This document shows, one piece after another, positions 1-8,279 of a stretch of DNA of 15,241 nt; position 1 is the first letter of the stretch; every line of letters starts with the position of its first letter. The notes beneath the pieces are model-generated. The model ran no database searches, had not been told where the DNA came from, and saw nothing but the letters and a program-made list of their open reading frames with translations. The translations under genes and the position numbers were made by a program. Location of the stretch: the NCBI GenBank assembly GCA_030428825.1, contig JAUIEL010000065.1, positions 1 to 15,241 on the forward strand, read 5' to 3'. Source of the stretch: a bacterium. GTDB taxonomy: Bacteria > Planctomycetota > B15-G4 > JADJEK01.

Positions 1-175
1 GCACCGACGCGGCGGCGGGCGGTTCGGTGTCGGGCGCGGCGGAGAAACCGCACGAAGGGGGGCGAGCGCAACCGCGTCGTCCGTTCCGCCTCGGAATCGA
101 CCCCCGTCGTCGACCTTCGATCCGCGCTCGCGGGGGCCCGGGCCGGAGCGCGACTCCAAACCTCGGTCGAGACCC
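1..175. other. Upstream intergenic sequence
   Basis: No coding frame with a plausible start or protein-like composition was found on either strand. It presumably contains the promoter of the repeat protein. A GC-rich tract (GGGGGCCCGGGCC near 132-144) is the only structure noted. Confidence 0.4.
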
Positions 176-3100
176 ATGAACCGCTCGTCGTCCTTCCCCG
201 CCCTCCCGTTCCTCCTCCTCCTCGCCGGCCTCGGCGCCGGCGCCGTCTGGCTGCTCTCGGGCGAAGGGGACGTCGCCGGAACGTCGCGCCCGTATTCGAT
301 CGTCGACGAGGCCGGCGTCGATCCGCCGCGCCCCGACCGCGTCGGGCCGTCGACCCCGGACGCCGCGCCGGACTCCGCGCCGGACGTCACGCGCGCCGCC
401 GAACCGGCCGCCGGGACGGGGAGCGGCGCCGCGACCTCCCTCGAAGGGCGCCTGGCGTTCCCCGCCGGCGCGCCGGACGACTCCGCGCTCGCCGTGGTCG
501 CCCTGGGCGCCGAACCCCGAGAGTTCCTCGGCGCGTCGCCGACCGACCGTTCGTGGGACCGCCGGCCGGTCCTGGCCCGCGCCGACGTCGGCGCCGACGG
601 GGCGTTCACGCTGTCGCTCCCGGCCGACGCGCCGACGGAGGTCGCCCTGGACGTCGACGGGACGTTCCTCTTCCTCGAGGAACCGGCGGTGACGCGGATC
701 GACGACCTCGGCGGCGAACCCGTGGTCCTCGAGCCCGAGCTCGGCGGCGCGATCCGCGGGACGCTCGAGCTCCCGCCCGGTACGGCCGCCGGTCCGGCCG
801 TCGCCGAGGTCGGCGCGTTCGGCACGAGCTCGCGCGGCGCCGGCCTGATGCGCTCGACCCGCTTCGAGGGGACGCTCGCGTTCGAGATCCCCGCGCTCCC
901 CTCCGGACTCCGGTACGCGCTCTGGGGGAGCTTCGACGTCTTCCCCGGCGTCGTCCGCCGCGACGGCTTCACGGTCGCGCCCGGCGCCTGGACCGACGTC
1001 CGGATCCCGATGCAGGCCGGCGCCGTGGTGCGCGGCCGCGTCGTCGACGCGGACGGCGAGCCGATCGCGGGGGCCGAGATCCAGGGAGACGTCGGCGCGT
1101 CGTTCTCCGTGATCGAGGGCGCCGGACGGACGGCGACCGACGACGACGGGCGCTTCGAGCTGCGGGGGCTCGCGGTGCGCCCGCAGTCGATCGCGGCGCG
1201 CGCCGAGGGGTTCCTCGACGGGGAGAGCGAGCGGCTCGACCTCGTCGAGGGAGGGTCGCACGACGACGTCCGGATCGCGCTCGAGACCGGCGAGGAGCTG
1301 CGAGGCACCGTGGTCTGGCCGGACGGGAGCGCGGTCGCGGACGCGAAGCTGATCGTGATCCCGCTCGACGGCAGCGGCGGCTCGTGGCGGCTGTACGAAC
1401 GGACGCGCTCCGAGGACGGCACGGCGCGCTCGGCGGCGGACGGGACGTTTCGCGTCCCCGCCCTCGAGCCCGGCGCGTACGGCGTCTTCGCCGAGTCCCC
1501 GCTCGCCGGAGACACCACGGACGCCCGCGCGACGTGGTGCGCCCGCGCGGCGTCGGTCGCGGCCGGGACGACCGACCTCGTCCTGACGCTCGCCGCGCCG
1601 CCCTCGTTCCCGGGCCGCGTCGTCGACGACGCAGGGACGCCGATCGACGCGTTCACCGTCACCGCGTACCGCGCCGACTGGCCCGGCTGGACCGACGGCC
1701 CGTCGAAGGAGGTCGCCGGCGAGTTCACCGCGGCCGGCGGACGCTTCGCGCTCGCCGGCATCGACGCGGGGGACTGGTTCCTCTCGATCCGCGCGGACGG
1801 CCACCTCGGCAGCGAGTCGCGCCGCGTCACCGTCGCCGCCGACGGAACCCCCGTCGACGACGACGCGCCGTTCGTGCTGACGCGCACCGGCCTCCTCTCC
1901 GGCGTCGTGCTCGACCCGGACGGCCGGCCGGTCGCCGGCGCGCACGTCCGCGCGTCGGCGCAGGACTCCCCCGCCACGAGCGACGCCGTCCGGAGCGACG
2001 ACGAGGGACGCTTCGTCCTGGCGTCGGTCGGGCCGGGCGCGGTCGCGCTGACCGCCGGATCGGACGACTGGGCGCCGAGCGTCGAGGAGTTCGTCGAGCT
2101 CCTGCCGGGCGACCGCCGGGAGGAGCACGTCGTCCGCCTGACGCGCGGCGGCGCGCTGACGGGCGTCGTGTACGACGCGAACGGCGCCCCCGACCCGGAC
2201 CGGCTGATCGTCCTCCAGTCGAGCGAGGGAGACGTCCGCGAGCTCGAGAGCGACGCCGCCGGACGCTTCCACGTGGCGCACCTCGCCCCCGGGGCGTACC
2301 AGGTGATCGCGACGCCGGACGAGGAGTCCGTGTCGTCGGACGACCCGTCCCGGGACCTCGGCGGTCTGTTCGGCGAGCTCCGGATGACGATGGCGACGGT
2401 CGTCGAGGGGGAGACGGTCGAGGTCGCCCTCGGCGTCCCGCCGCGCGCGCCCGTCGTCGTCGCCGGCCGCGTCACGAACGGAGGCCGCGCCGTCCCGGAC
2501 GCGCAGGTGCTGGTCCTGGCCGAGCAGGGCGCCTTCCTCGAGGGGATGCGCGGCGCGTCGGCCGCCGAGGACGGAAGCTACGAGGTGACGCTCGACGCGC
2601 CGGGCGACTACACCTTCGTGGTGCTCTCCTCGCCGTCGCTCGGGGCCGAGATCGACTTCCAGGTGACCGTGCCGGAGGTCGAGCGCCACCGGCTCGACCT
2701 CGCGCTCCCCGGCGGATCGATCGCCGGCGTGGTGCGCGCGGCCGACGGCGCCGCCCCTTCGAGCGCGGTCGTCTGGCTGCGTCGCGAGGACGGCACCTCC
2801 GACCTCTCCGCGATGATGAGCGGCGGCGCGACCGTCGTCGAGGACGACGGCTCGTTCGTGATCGAGACGCTCCACCCGGGGCGATACGCGATCACCGCGA
2901 CCGGACCGGAGCACGGCGTCACGACCCGGCACGACGTCGTCGTCACCGACGGCGCGCGGACCGGCGGGGTCGAGGTCCGACTCTCCGCGGCCGGGCGGCT
3001 GGAGGGGGTGGTCCGCGACGAGACGGGAGCGCCGGCCGCGGACGCGACGATCTCCCTCCGGGACCGGGACGGCCGCCCGCTCCACCGCATCTCCGGGACG

Positions 3101-3535
3101 ACCGGCCACGACGGGAGCTTCTCGATCGACCGCGTCCCGGCCGGCGAGCTCCTGGTGACCGCGCGGACCCGCGAACGTGTGGGCGAACCGGTCCGGACGA
3201 GGGTGGCGACCGGCGAGACCGGGACCCTCGACCTCTCGATCCGGCCGGGGACGGTCCTCCGCGTCGGCTTCGAACGGGAGGACGGCGCGCCGATCCGCGC
3301 CGCGCTCCGGGTCGAGGACGAGGAGGGCCGCGACCGCGCCGGCGGCCGGAGCACGCACGAGATCGAGTCCCTCGCCGCGGAGGGGCTCCTGTCGTCCGAG
3401 CGCCGGGTCGGCCCCCTCCCGCCGGGCACCTACGTCGTGCGGGCGCGGACCGCGGACGGTCGCGCGGGCGAGGCGTCCGTGACCCTCTCCGCCGAGCGGC
3501 CGGAGGAGGCCCTCACGATCCGGCTGAACGACTGA
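176..3535 (+). CDS. Signal-anchored protein of tandem carboxypeptidase-regulatory-like (Ig-like) repeats
   Basis: A 1119-residue protein. Residues 9-27 form one hydrophobic segment after a short basic N-terminus (MNRSSS), read as a signal anchor or uncleaved signal. A low-complexity Ala/Pro/Asp linker follows to about residue 85. The rest is a chain of about eleven beta-sandwich units spaced roughly 90 residues apart. Each opens with a pattern like GRVVDADGEPIAGAEI and carries a later DDDGRFEL / LxPGxY pair. Unit starts are near residues 89, 194, 286, 376, 479, 574, 661, 762, 848, 942 and 1028. This is the CarboxypepD_reg-like / CNA-B-like pattern of periplasmic or surface scaffolds; no catalytic domain is visible. 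ATG at 176 is directly followed by the anchor, so the start fits, though the upstream Shine-Dalgarno is weak. Binding partner unknown. An outer-surface adhesin or stalk is possible but unproven. Confidence 0.9.
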   Translation: MNRSSSFPALPFLLLLAGLGAGAVWLLSGEGDVAGTSRPYSIVDEAGVDPPRPDRVGPSTPDAAPDSAPDVTRAAEPAAGTGSGAATSLEGRLAFPAGAPDDSALAVVALGAEPREFLGASPTDRSWDRRPVLARADVGADGAFTLSLPADAPTEVALDVDGTFLFLEEPAVTRIDDLGGEPVVLEPELGGAIRGTLELPPGTAAGPAVAEVGAFGTSSRGAGLMRSTRFEGTLAFEIPALPSGLRYALWGSFDVFPGVVRRDGFTVAPGAWTDVRIPMQAGAVVRGRVVDADGEPIAGAEIQGDVGASFSVIEGAGRTATDDDGRFELRGLAVRPQSIAARAEGFLDGESERLDLVEGGSHDDVRIALETGEELRGTVVWPDGSAVADAKLIVIPLDGSGGSWRLYERTRSEDGTARSAADGTFRVPALEPGAYGVFAESPLAGDTTDARATWCARAASVAAGTTDLVLTLAAPPSFPGRVVDDAGTPIDAFTVTAYRADWPGWTDGPSKEVAGEFTAAGGRFALAGIDAGDWFLSIRADGHLGSESRRVTVAADGTPVDDDAPFVLTRTGLLSGVVLDPDGRPVAGAHVRASAQDSPATSDAVRSDDEGRFVLASVGPGAVALTAGSDDWAPSVEEFVELLPGDRREEHVVRLTRGGALTGVVYDANGAPDPDRLIVLQSSEGDVRELESDAAGRFHVAHLAPGAYQVIATPDEESVSSDDPSRDLGGLFGELRMTMATVVEGETVEVALGVPPRAPVVVAGRVTNGGRAVPDAQVLVLAEQGAFLEGMRGASAAEDGSYEVTLDAPGDYTFVVLSSPSLGAEIDFQVTVPEVERHRLDLALPGGSIAGVVRAADGAAPSSAVVWLRREDGTSDLSAMMSGGATVVEDDGSFVIETLHPGRYAITATGPEHGVTTRHDVVVTDGARTGGVEVRLSAAGRLEGVVRDETGAPAADATISLRDRDGRPLHRISGTTGHDGSFSIDRVPAGELLVTARTRERVGEPVRTRVATGETGTLDLSIRPGTVLRVGFEREDGAPIRAALRVEDEEGRDRAGGRSTHEIESLAAEGLLSSERRVGPLPPGTYVVRARTADGRAGEASVTLSAERPEEALTIRLND

Positions 3536-3544
3536 CCGGAGGCG

Positions 3545-3575
3545 GGAGGCCGGAGCGGGCGACCGACCGGCCTCC
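3545..3575 (+). terminator. Candidate terminator hairpin after the repeat protein
   Basis: A perfect 9-bp inverted repeat, GGAGGCCGG at 3545-3553 and CCGGCCTCC at 3567-3575, with a 13-nt loop. It begins 10 nt after the TGA of the repeat protein and is followed by a pyrimidine-rich tract (ACGTTCTTCCTCC). The T content is lower than in a classical intrinsic terminator. It suggests that the next gene is transcribed separately. Confidence 0.45.
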
Positions 3576-3713
3576 ACGTTCTTCCTCCGTTTCCCTGTCG
3601 GCCGCCCCGGTCCGACCGCACGAATCCCATCGGAAGCCGCGAGGCTCCCTCATCGTTCCCCGGGCGTCTTCGCGACGCCCCCTTCACCCTTCACCTCGAA
3701 CCGGAGTCGTCCC

Positions 3714-4109
3714 ATGTTCCCGATCCTCACCATCGTCGGCGGCCTCATCACCGCGTCCCCGCTCATCGTCGCCCGCAAGCCGAACTCGCAGGCGATCTTC
3801 ACTCGCATCGCGCCGTATCAAGGCTTCTTCGGGCTCGGGGTGCTCGCCCTGGGCATCCTGTGGCTGGTGCGGTGGCTGCCGAACCTGAGCCTCTCGTTCG
3901 CGTCGCTGAACGGCGCGATCGTGCTCGCGATGATCGTCGCGAACATCCTGATCGGGTTCCTGATGGGGTTCGGTCTCCTCTCCGGCTTCCTCGCGAAGAA
4001 CGAGACCGCCAAGGAGAAGAGCGAGGCGCTGATCGCCCGGCTCACGCACGCCCAGATCCCGCTCGGGATCGGCGCCGTCGCCCTCGGCGTCCTCTCGTAC
4101 CTCGTCTGA
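3714..4109 (+). CDS. Small four-helix integral membrane protein, family not recognised
   Basis: A 131-residue hydrophobic protein with four likely membrane helices: about residues 3-20, 36-54, 66-94 (long, glycine-rich) and 112-131. The short polar stretches are RKPNSQ (21-26) and a charged loop NETAKEKSE (96-104). No catalytic motif or signal peptidase site is evident. ATG at 3714 is preceded by CCGGAG about 9 nt upstream, an acceptable ribosome binding site. Amino-acid use is typical of a real membrane protein, and the overlapping open frames on both strands are Arg-rich shadows. It is bounded by a hairpin on each side, so it is probably monocistronic. I do not recognise the family and assign no function. 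Confidence 0.8.
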   Translation: MFPILTIVGGLITASPLIVARKPNSQAIFTRIAPYQGFFGLGVLALGILWLVRWLPNLSLSFASLNGAIVLAMIVANILIGFLMGFGLLSGFLAKNETAKEKSEALIARLTHAQIPLGIGAVALGVLSYLV

Positions 4110-4125
4110 GCGGCGCGCCGGCCGC

Positions 4126-4161
4126 GACCGCCCGCGTTCGCCTCCGCGAGCGCGGGCGGTC
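4126..4161. terminator. Strong hairpin between convergent genes, likely bidirectional terminator
   Basis: An 11-bp perfect inverted repeat (GACCGCCCGCG at 4126-4136, CGCGGGCGGTC at 4151-4161). It continues inward through one T-G wobble and four more pairs (TCGC/GCGA) to a CTCC tetraloop, giving a near-continuous 16-bp stem. It lies 16 nt after the stop of the + strand membrane protein and 21 nt after the stop of the - strand sigma factor, so it can serve both. No U-tract follows on either side. Confidence 0.6.
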
Positions 4162-4182
4162 CCGCGTCTCACGCCGCTCCGC

Positions 4183-4743
<561 letters not shown>

Positions 4744-4847
4744 CGTCCGTCGCTCCCGGCCCCCGGCGGGCCCGATCGAGGAGGATACGACGATCCGAGG
4801 GCCTCGACCAGAAGGCTCCTCCCGCGGCGCCGCCCCCCCGACGAGGA

Positions 4848-4875
4848 ACGGGCCGCGGCGCGCGCCGCGGCCCGT
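4848..4875 (-). terminator. Perfect 28-nt palindrome, likely terminator of the subtilase gene
   Basis: ACGGGCCGCGGCGC is followed immediately by its exact reverse complement, giving a perfect 28-nt palindrome. As RNA it would fold into a 12-bp stem with a four-base loop. It lies 31 nt beyond the subtilase stop codon and about 105 nt before the sigma factor start. A short TTCCTCG follows on the minus strand. The best reading is a factor-assisted or GC-type terminator separating the two genes. A protein-binding palindrome upstream of the sigma gene is the alternative. Confidence 0.55.
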
Positions 4876-4906
4876 CGGCTCTCCCGTGCGGTCGGGTCCG
4901 ACCGGC

Positions 4907-7900
4907 TCAGTTCACGGAGACGTCGTCGAACGCCATGCCGTCGGTGGAGATCCCGTAGTTGTCGTACTGCTGGAACTTCACGACGAACGACGACGTCAGC
5001 GACAGCCCCGCGCCCGCGGCGAGGGCGTCGAGATCGAGGTTCGCGGTCTGCCAGACCCCGTTCGGCGTCGAACCGCCGTTCAGGTCGAACACCTTCACGA
5101 AGTTCTGGCCGTCGTCGTCGGAGAAGAAGACGCCGTCCTGCGCGTGCGTCTCCTCGGCGAAGTCCTTCCAGCGGAACGTCAGCTGCACCTGCCCCTGACC
5201 GGCGAGGTTCAGACGGAGCCACGCCTCGTTCTGCGAGTACGCGCCGCCGTCGACCGAGTCGTCCATCGTCAGGTGCTGGGTCCCGGCGAACGGCGCGTTC
5301 GCGGAGGTCACCTGGACGCGTCCCTCGGTCCCCTCGACGATCGACCAGTACGCGTCGAGGCCGCCCTCGAAGCCGGTGGCGTACGGCGGGGTCGCTCCGT
5401 TGCCGCCGCCGCCGCCCGGGGCGACGCCGATCTCGTCGAACGCGAAGCCGTCGGTCGCGATCCCGTAGTTGTCGTACTGCTGGAACTTCACCACGAACTC
5501 GTCGTTCAGCGACAGGCCCGCGCCGGCCGCCGCCGCGTCGAGGTCGAGCGTGATCGTCTGCCAGACGTCGTTCGTCGTCGAGCCGCCGTTCAGGTCGAGC
5601 ACCTTCACGAAGCTCCCGCCGTCCGTGTCGGAGAGGTAGACGCCGTCCTGCGCGTGGGTCTCGTCCCCGAACTCCTTCCAGTCGAACGTCAGTTCGACGT
5701 CGGTCTCGCCGGTCAGGTCGAGCCGGAGCCACGCCTCGTTCTGCGACAGCGCGCCCGCGTCGACCGAGTCGTCCATCGTCAGGTGCCAGCTCCCGGCCGA
5801 GGGGCCGTTCGCCGTCGTCACCAGGATTCTCCCCTCGGCGGTGGAGGCGGTCGACCAGAACGAGTCGAGCGCGCCCGACTCGAACCCGGTCGCGTACGGC
5901 ACCGTCGCGCGGTCGCCGCCGCCGGTGCTCCCGCCGGGCGTCACGGAGACGTCGTCGAAGGCGAAGCCGTCGGTGGCGATGGCGTAGTTGTCGTACTGTT
6001 GGAACCGCACCACGAACGTCGACGTGAGCGCGAGCCCCGCCCCGGCCGCCGCCGCGTCGAGGTCGAGCGCGACCGCCTGCCAGACGCCGTTCGTGGTCGC
6101 GCCGCCGTCCAGGTCGAGCACCTTCGCGAAGCTCTGGCCGCCGTCGTCGGAGAGGTAGACGCCGTCCTGCGCGTGCGTCTCGTCCCCGAACTCCTTCCAC
6201 CGGAACGCCAGGTCGACCTGTGTCTCGCCGCTCAGGTCGAGGTGGAGCCGCGCCTCGTTCAGCGAGTACGCGCTCCCGTCGACGGTGTCGTCCATCGTCA
6301 GGTGTCGCGCCCCCGCGAACGGACCGTTCGCCGTCGTCACCTGGACCCGGCCCTCGGCGCCGAGGATCGTCGACCAGTACGCGTCGAGGCTCGCGGCCTC
6401 GAAGCCGGTGGAGTACGGGATCGTCGTGTACTGCTGCGTCGGCGTGCCGCCGCCGCCGACCGCGTCCGCCGCGTTCACCATGCCGTAGCCGGTGTAGCGG
6501 TCCCAGCCGGCGCCCGACTCGACGCTCGTCACGTCGTCGCAGGTCGAGACCAGGCGGTCGCGCACCTGCGTCGGCGAGAAGCCGGGGTTCGCGGAGAGGA
6601 TCAGCCCGCAGACGCCCGCCGCGTACGGCGTCGAGCACGACGTGCCGTTGAACCAGAGCGAGTAGCTCCCCGAGTCGTACCCGCCGCCTCCCTGGATGTC
6701 GGTCGTCGGGAGGATCGTCGGCGCGATGACGTCGACCGCGCCCGCCGCGTCCTGGCCGTTCGTCCCGTAGTTCGAGCCCCACCACCGCTCGCCGTCGCAG
6801 GTGTAGCCGTTCGGGTCGGCGGCGACGCCCGGGTTCAGCTCGCTCGGGCTCGACGACGACCGCTTCCGCTCGCCGCACGGCGACGCGGCCCCGACGCCGA
6901 TGACCAGCGCGTGGTTCGCGGGGTAGTCGATCGACGACTGGTTCGCGTTGGCGGTCGCGGCCAGGATCGTCACGCCGGCGCCGTTCGCGTACGAGATCGC
7001 GCTCGACGTCGTGGGCTCGTTCGAGATCGCGGCGCCGAGGCTGAGCGACGCGACGTCGGCGCCGTTGTCCGCGGCGTGGAGGATCGCGTTCGCCACCGCC
7101 GAGAAGAACATGCTGCCGCCGCTGTCGGCGACCTTCAGCGGCATGATCGAGCAGCCGCCGGCGATCCCCGCCGTCCCGAGCCCGTTGTTCGCGATCGCCG
7201 CCGCGACGCCCGCGCACGCGGTGCCGTGCCCGCCGCCCGAGGCGTCGTCGGTGGGGTTCGAGTCGTTGTCGCCGTAGTCCCACCCCGCGACCTGATTCAG
7301 GTCGGGGTGGCCGGCGTCGACGCCCGAGTCGATGATCGCGATCACGACCCCGGACGAGCCGTACCCCTGCGGAGCGTCCCACGCGGTCTCGGCGTTCGCG
7401 TCGAACCCGGGCGTGCCGACCGGGCTCCCGCCGGGGTGGCCGCCGCACCCCCAGCAGTAGTCGAGCATCTGCCCGGTGTTGTCGTGCCCCCAGTGGTTCG
7501 CGTGCAGCGGATCGTTCGGCACCGCGGCCGGGAACGCGCGCCGGTCCGGACCGGCGTCCTCGACGTCGGGCAGCGCGCGCAGCCGTCGCGCGAGCGCCTC
7601 GACGTCGACGCCGACGGAGACCTGCGCGACGAACCATCGGTCGAGGCCGAGCTCGCGCCCGCGCACCTCGTCCTTCACGTCGATCGTCGCGCGGGTGATC
7701 CCGGTGACGCCGGCCGCGAACAGCTCCAGGTCGAGGCGCGGGATCGCGGTCGGGACGTACGGCGCAAGCCGGCCGCCGCGCCAGCTCCGGTCGAGCGTCG
7801 ACCCTTCGAGCGCCGTCCGCTCGAGCTGGATCAGGACGCGGCCGGGCGCGGACCGCGAGAACTCCAGGGCCGGGGCGTCGGGGCCGGCCTGGACCGGGAC

Positions 7901-8002
7901 GAAGCGCGTCGTCGGGCCGCCCTGGGCGAAGGCGGAGGGGGACGAGAACACGGCGAGGGCGAGCGCGGACCCGAGGGCACGCGCGGGGGACGGCGAAAGC
8001 AT
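4907..8002 (-). CDS. Secreted subtilisin-like serine protease (S8) with three C-terminal repeat domains
   Basis: A 1031-residue secreted protease. It has a signal peptide at 1-26 (hydrophobic core about 11-22, probable cleavage AFA|QG) and a pro-region at about 27-160 ending near the typical NDPLHANHWGHDNTGQ entry motif. The S8 catalytic domain spans about 161-515. The triad is visible: Asp225 in IAIIDSGVD, His259 in GGGHGTACAG and Ser455 in FNGTSCSTPYAAG. Asn352 (AATANANQSS) aligns with the oxyanion-hole Asn. Three homologous domains of 162-173 residues follow (525-1031), each from xPYxTGFE to DGxAFDxxxV, separated by Gly-rich linkers. They look like MAM / choice-of-anchor-J jelly-roll modules, probably for substrate or surface attachment. 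ATG at 8002 was chosen because GGGAGGAA lies just upstream and a signal peptide starts there, although the frame stays open further. The gene is divergent from a putative pore-forming toxin. Natural substrate unknown. Confidence 0.93.
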   Translation of the reverse strand: MLSPSPARALGSALALAVFSSPSAFAQGGPTTRFVPVQAGPDAPALEFSRSAPGRVLIQLERTALEGSTLDRSWRGGRLAPYVPTAIPRLDLELFAAGVTGITRATIDVKDEVRGRELGLDRWFVAQVSVGVDVEALARRLRALPDVEDAGPDRRAFPAAVPNDPLHANHWGHDNTGQMLDYCWGCGGHPGGSPVGTPGFDANAETAWDAPQGYGSSGVVIAIIDSGVDAGHPDLNQVAGWDYGDNDSNPTDDASGGGHGTACAGVAAAIANNGLGTAGIAGGCSIMPLKVADSGGSMFFSAVANAILHAADNGADVASLSLGAAISNEPTTSSAISYANGAGVTILAATANANQSSIDYPANHALVIGVGAASPCGERKRSSSSPSELNPGVAADPNGYTCDGERWWGSNYGTNGQDAAGAVDVIAPTILPTTDIQGGGGYDSGSYSLWFNGTSCSTPYAAGVCGLILSANPGFSPTQVRDRLVSTCDDVTSVESGAGWDRYTGYGMVNAADAVGGGGTPTQQYTTIPYSTGFEAASLDAYWSTILGAEGRVQVTTANGPFAGARHLTMDDTVDGSAYSLNEARLHLDLSGETQVDLAFRWKEFGDETHAQDGVYLSDDGGQSFAKVLDLDGGATTNGVWQAVALDLDAAAAGAGLALTSTFVVRFQQYDNYAIATDGFAFDDVSVTPGGSTGGGDRATVPYATGFESGALDSFWSTASTAEGRILVTTANGPSAGSWHLTMDDSVDAGALSQNEAWLRLDLTGETDVELTFDWKEFGDETHAQDGVYLSDTDGGSFVKVLDLNGGSTTNDVWQTITLDLDAAAAGAGLSLNDEFVVKFQQYDNYGIATDGFAFDEIGVAPGGGGGNGATPPYATGFEGGLDAYWSIVEGTEGRVQVTSANAPFAGTQHLTMDDSVDGGAYSQNEAWLRLNLAGQGQVQLTFRWKDFAEETHAQDGVFFSDDDGQNFVKVFDLNGGSTPNGVWQTANLDLDALAAGAGLSLTSSFVVKFQQYDNYGISTDGMAFDDVSVN
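4910..5395 (-). repeat. Subtilase C-terminal repeat domain 3
   Basis: Encodes residues 870-1031 and ends the protein at DDVSVN, with no further sorting signal. It is about ten residues shorter than the other copies because it lacks a linker after it. The near-identity to copy 2 in several DNA blocks points to tandem duplication. Confidence 0.85.
5396..5914 (-). repeat. Subtilase C-terminal repeat domain 2
   Basis: Encodes residues 697-869, ending in the linker GGGGGNG. Conserved features include HLTMDDSVD, SQNEAWLRLDLTG, ETHAQDGVYLSD, KVLDLNGGSTTN and the QQYDNYGIATDGFAFDE block. The QQYDNYGI stretch is also nearly identical to copy 3 at DNA level. Confidence 0.85.
5915..6430 (-). repeat. 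Subtilase C-terminal repeat domain 1
   Basis: Encodes residues 525-696. It shares with the next two copies the motifs HLTMDD, ETHAQDGVYLSDD, KVLDL and FQQYDNY, and ends in a Gly-rich linker (GGSTGGG). This is the most diverged copy: it has RLHLDLSG where the others have WLRLxLxG, and QQYDNYAIATDG where they have QQYDNYGI. Confidence 0.85.
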
Positions 8003-8279
8003 GAAGTTCCTCCCAGAACTGCGACCGCGGGGGGGAGTCGATCGCGCCGAAGTCGGGCAGGCCGTCCGGGAGGCGATGGTACCAGTCCGTCGAGGAACGG
8101 CCGTGGGTGCGAGGCGAGTTCCTCGCGGCCGAGATACGGCCCGCAGCCGGAGGTGCATCGCCGAACGTCCGGCGAACGCCGGGGAGCGGAAGGTCGGTTT
8201 TTCTCGGATGCGATCAGGGGACCGCCGCGACGGATCCGCCTCCGGGGGGGAACGAGACACCGAACCCGGAGCCCGAACG
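8003..8279. promoter_or_regulatory. Divergent intergenic region between the subtilase and the toxin-like gene
   Basis: A 277-bp region that must hold the promoters of both divergent genes. It contains a strong Shine-Dalgarno for the subtilase (GGGAGGAA, read on the minus strand, complement of 8007-8014, about 5 nt from the ATG). It also contains an 8-bp inverted repeat at 8091-8125 and a short T-run (GGTTTTTCTC, near 8191-8200) that is unusual for this GC content. I could not assign -35/-10 elements with confidence. Confidence 0.5.
8091..8125. promoter_or_regulatory. Inverted repeat in the divergent promoter region, candidate operator
   Basis: CGAGGAAC at 8091-8098 and its exact complement GTTCCTCG at 8118-8125, separated by 19 nt. 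The half-site centres are 27 nt apart. It lies about midway between the two start codons, where a shared regulator could act on both genes. No regulator gene is adjacent, and chance occurrence is possible. Confidence 0.3.

Noticed and set aside
553..3888. Long + strand frame overlapping the repeat protein
   Set aside because: The product is extremely Arg/Pro-rich and lacks any fold signal. The other frame gives regular Ig-like repeats.
7476..8279. Upstream extension of the toxin-like frame, including ATGs at 8001 and 8208
   Set aside because: It would overlap the subtilase start region and bury the signal peptide inside the protein; ATG 8280 gives a normal exported N-terminus.
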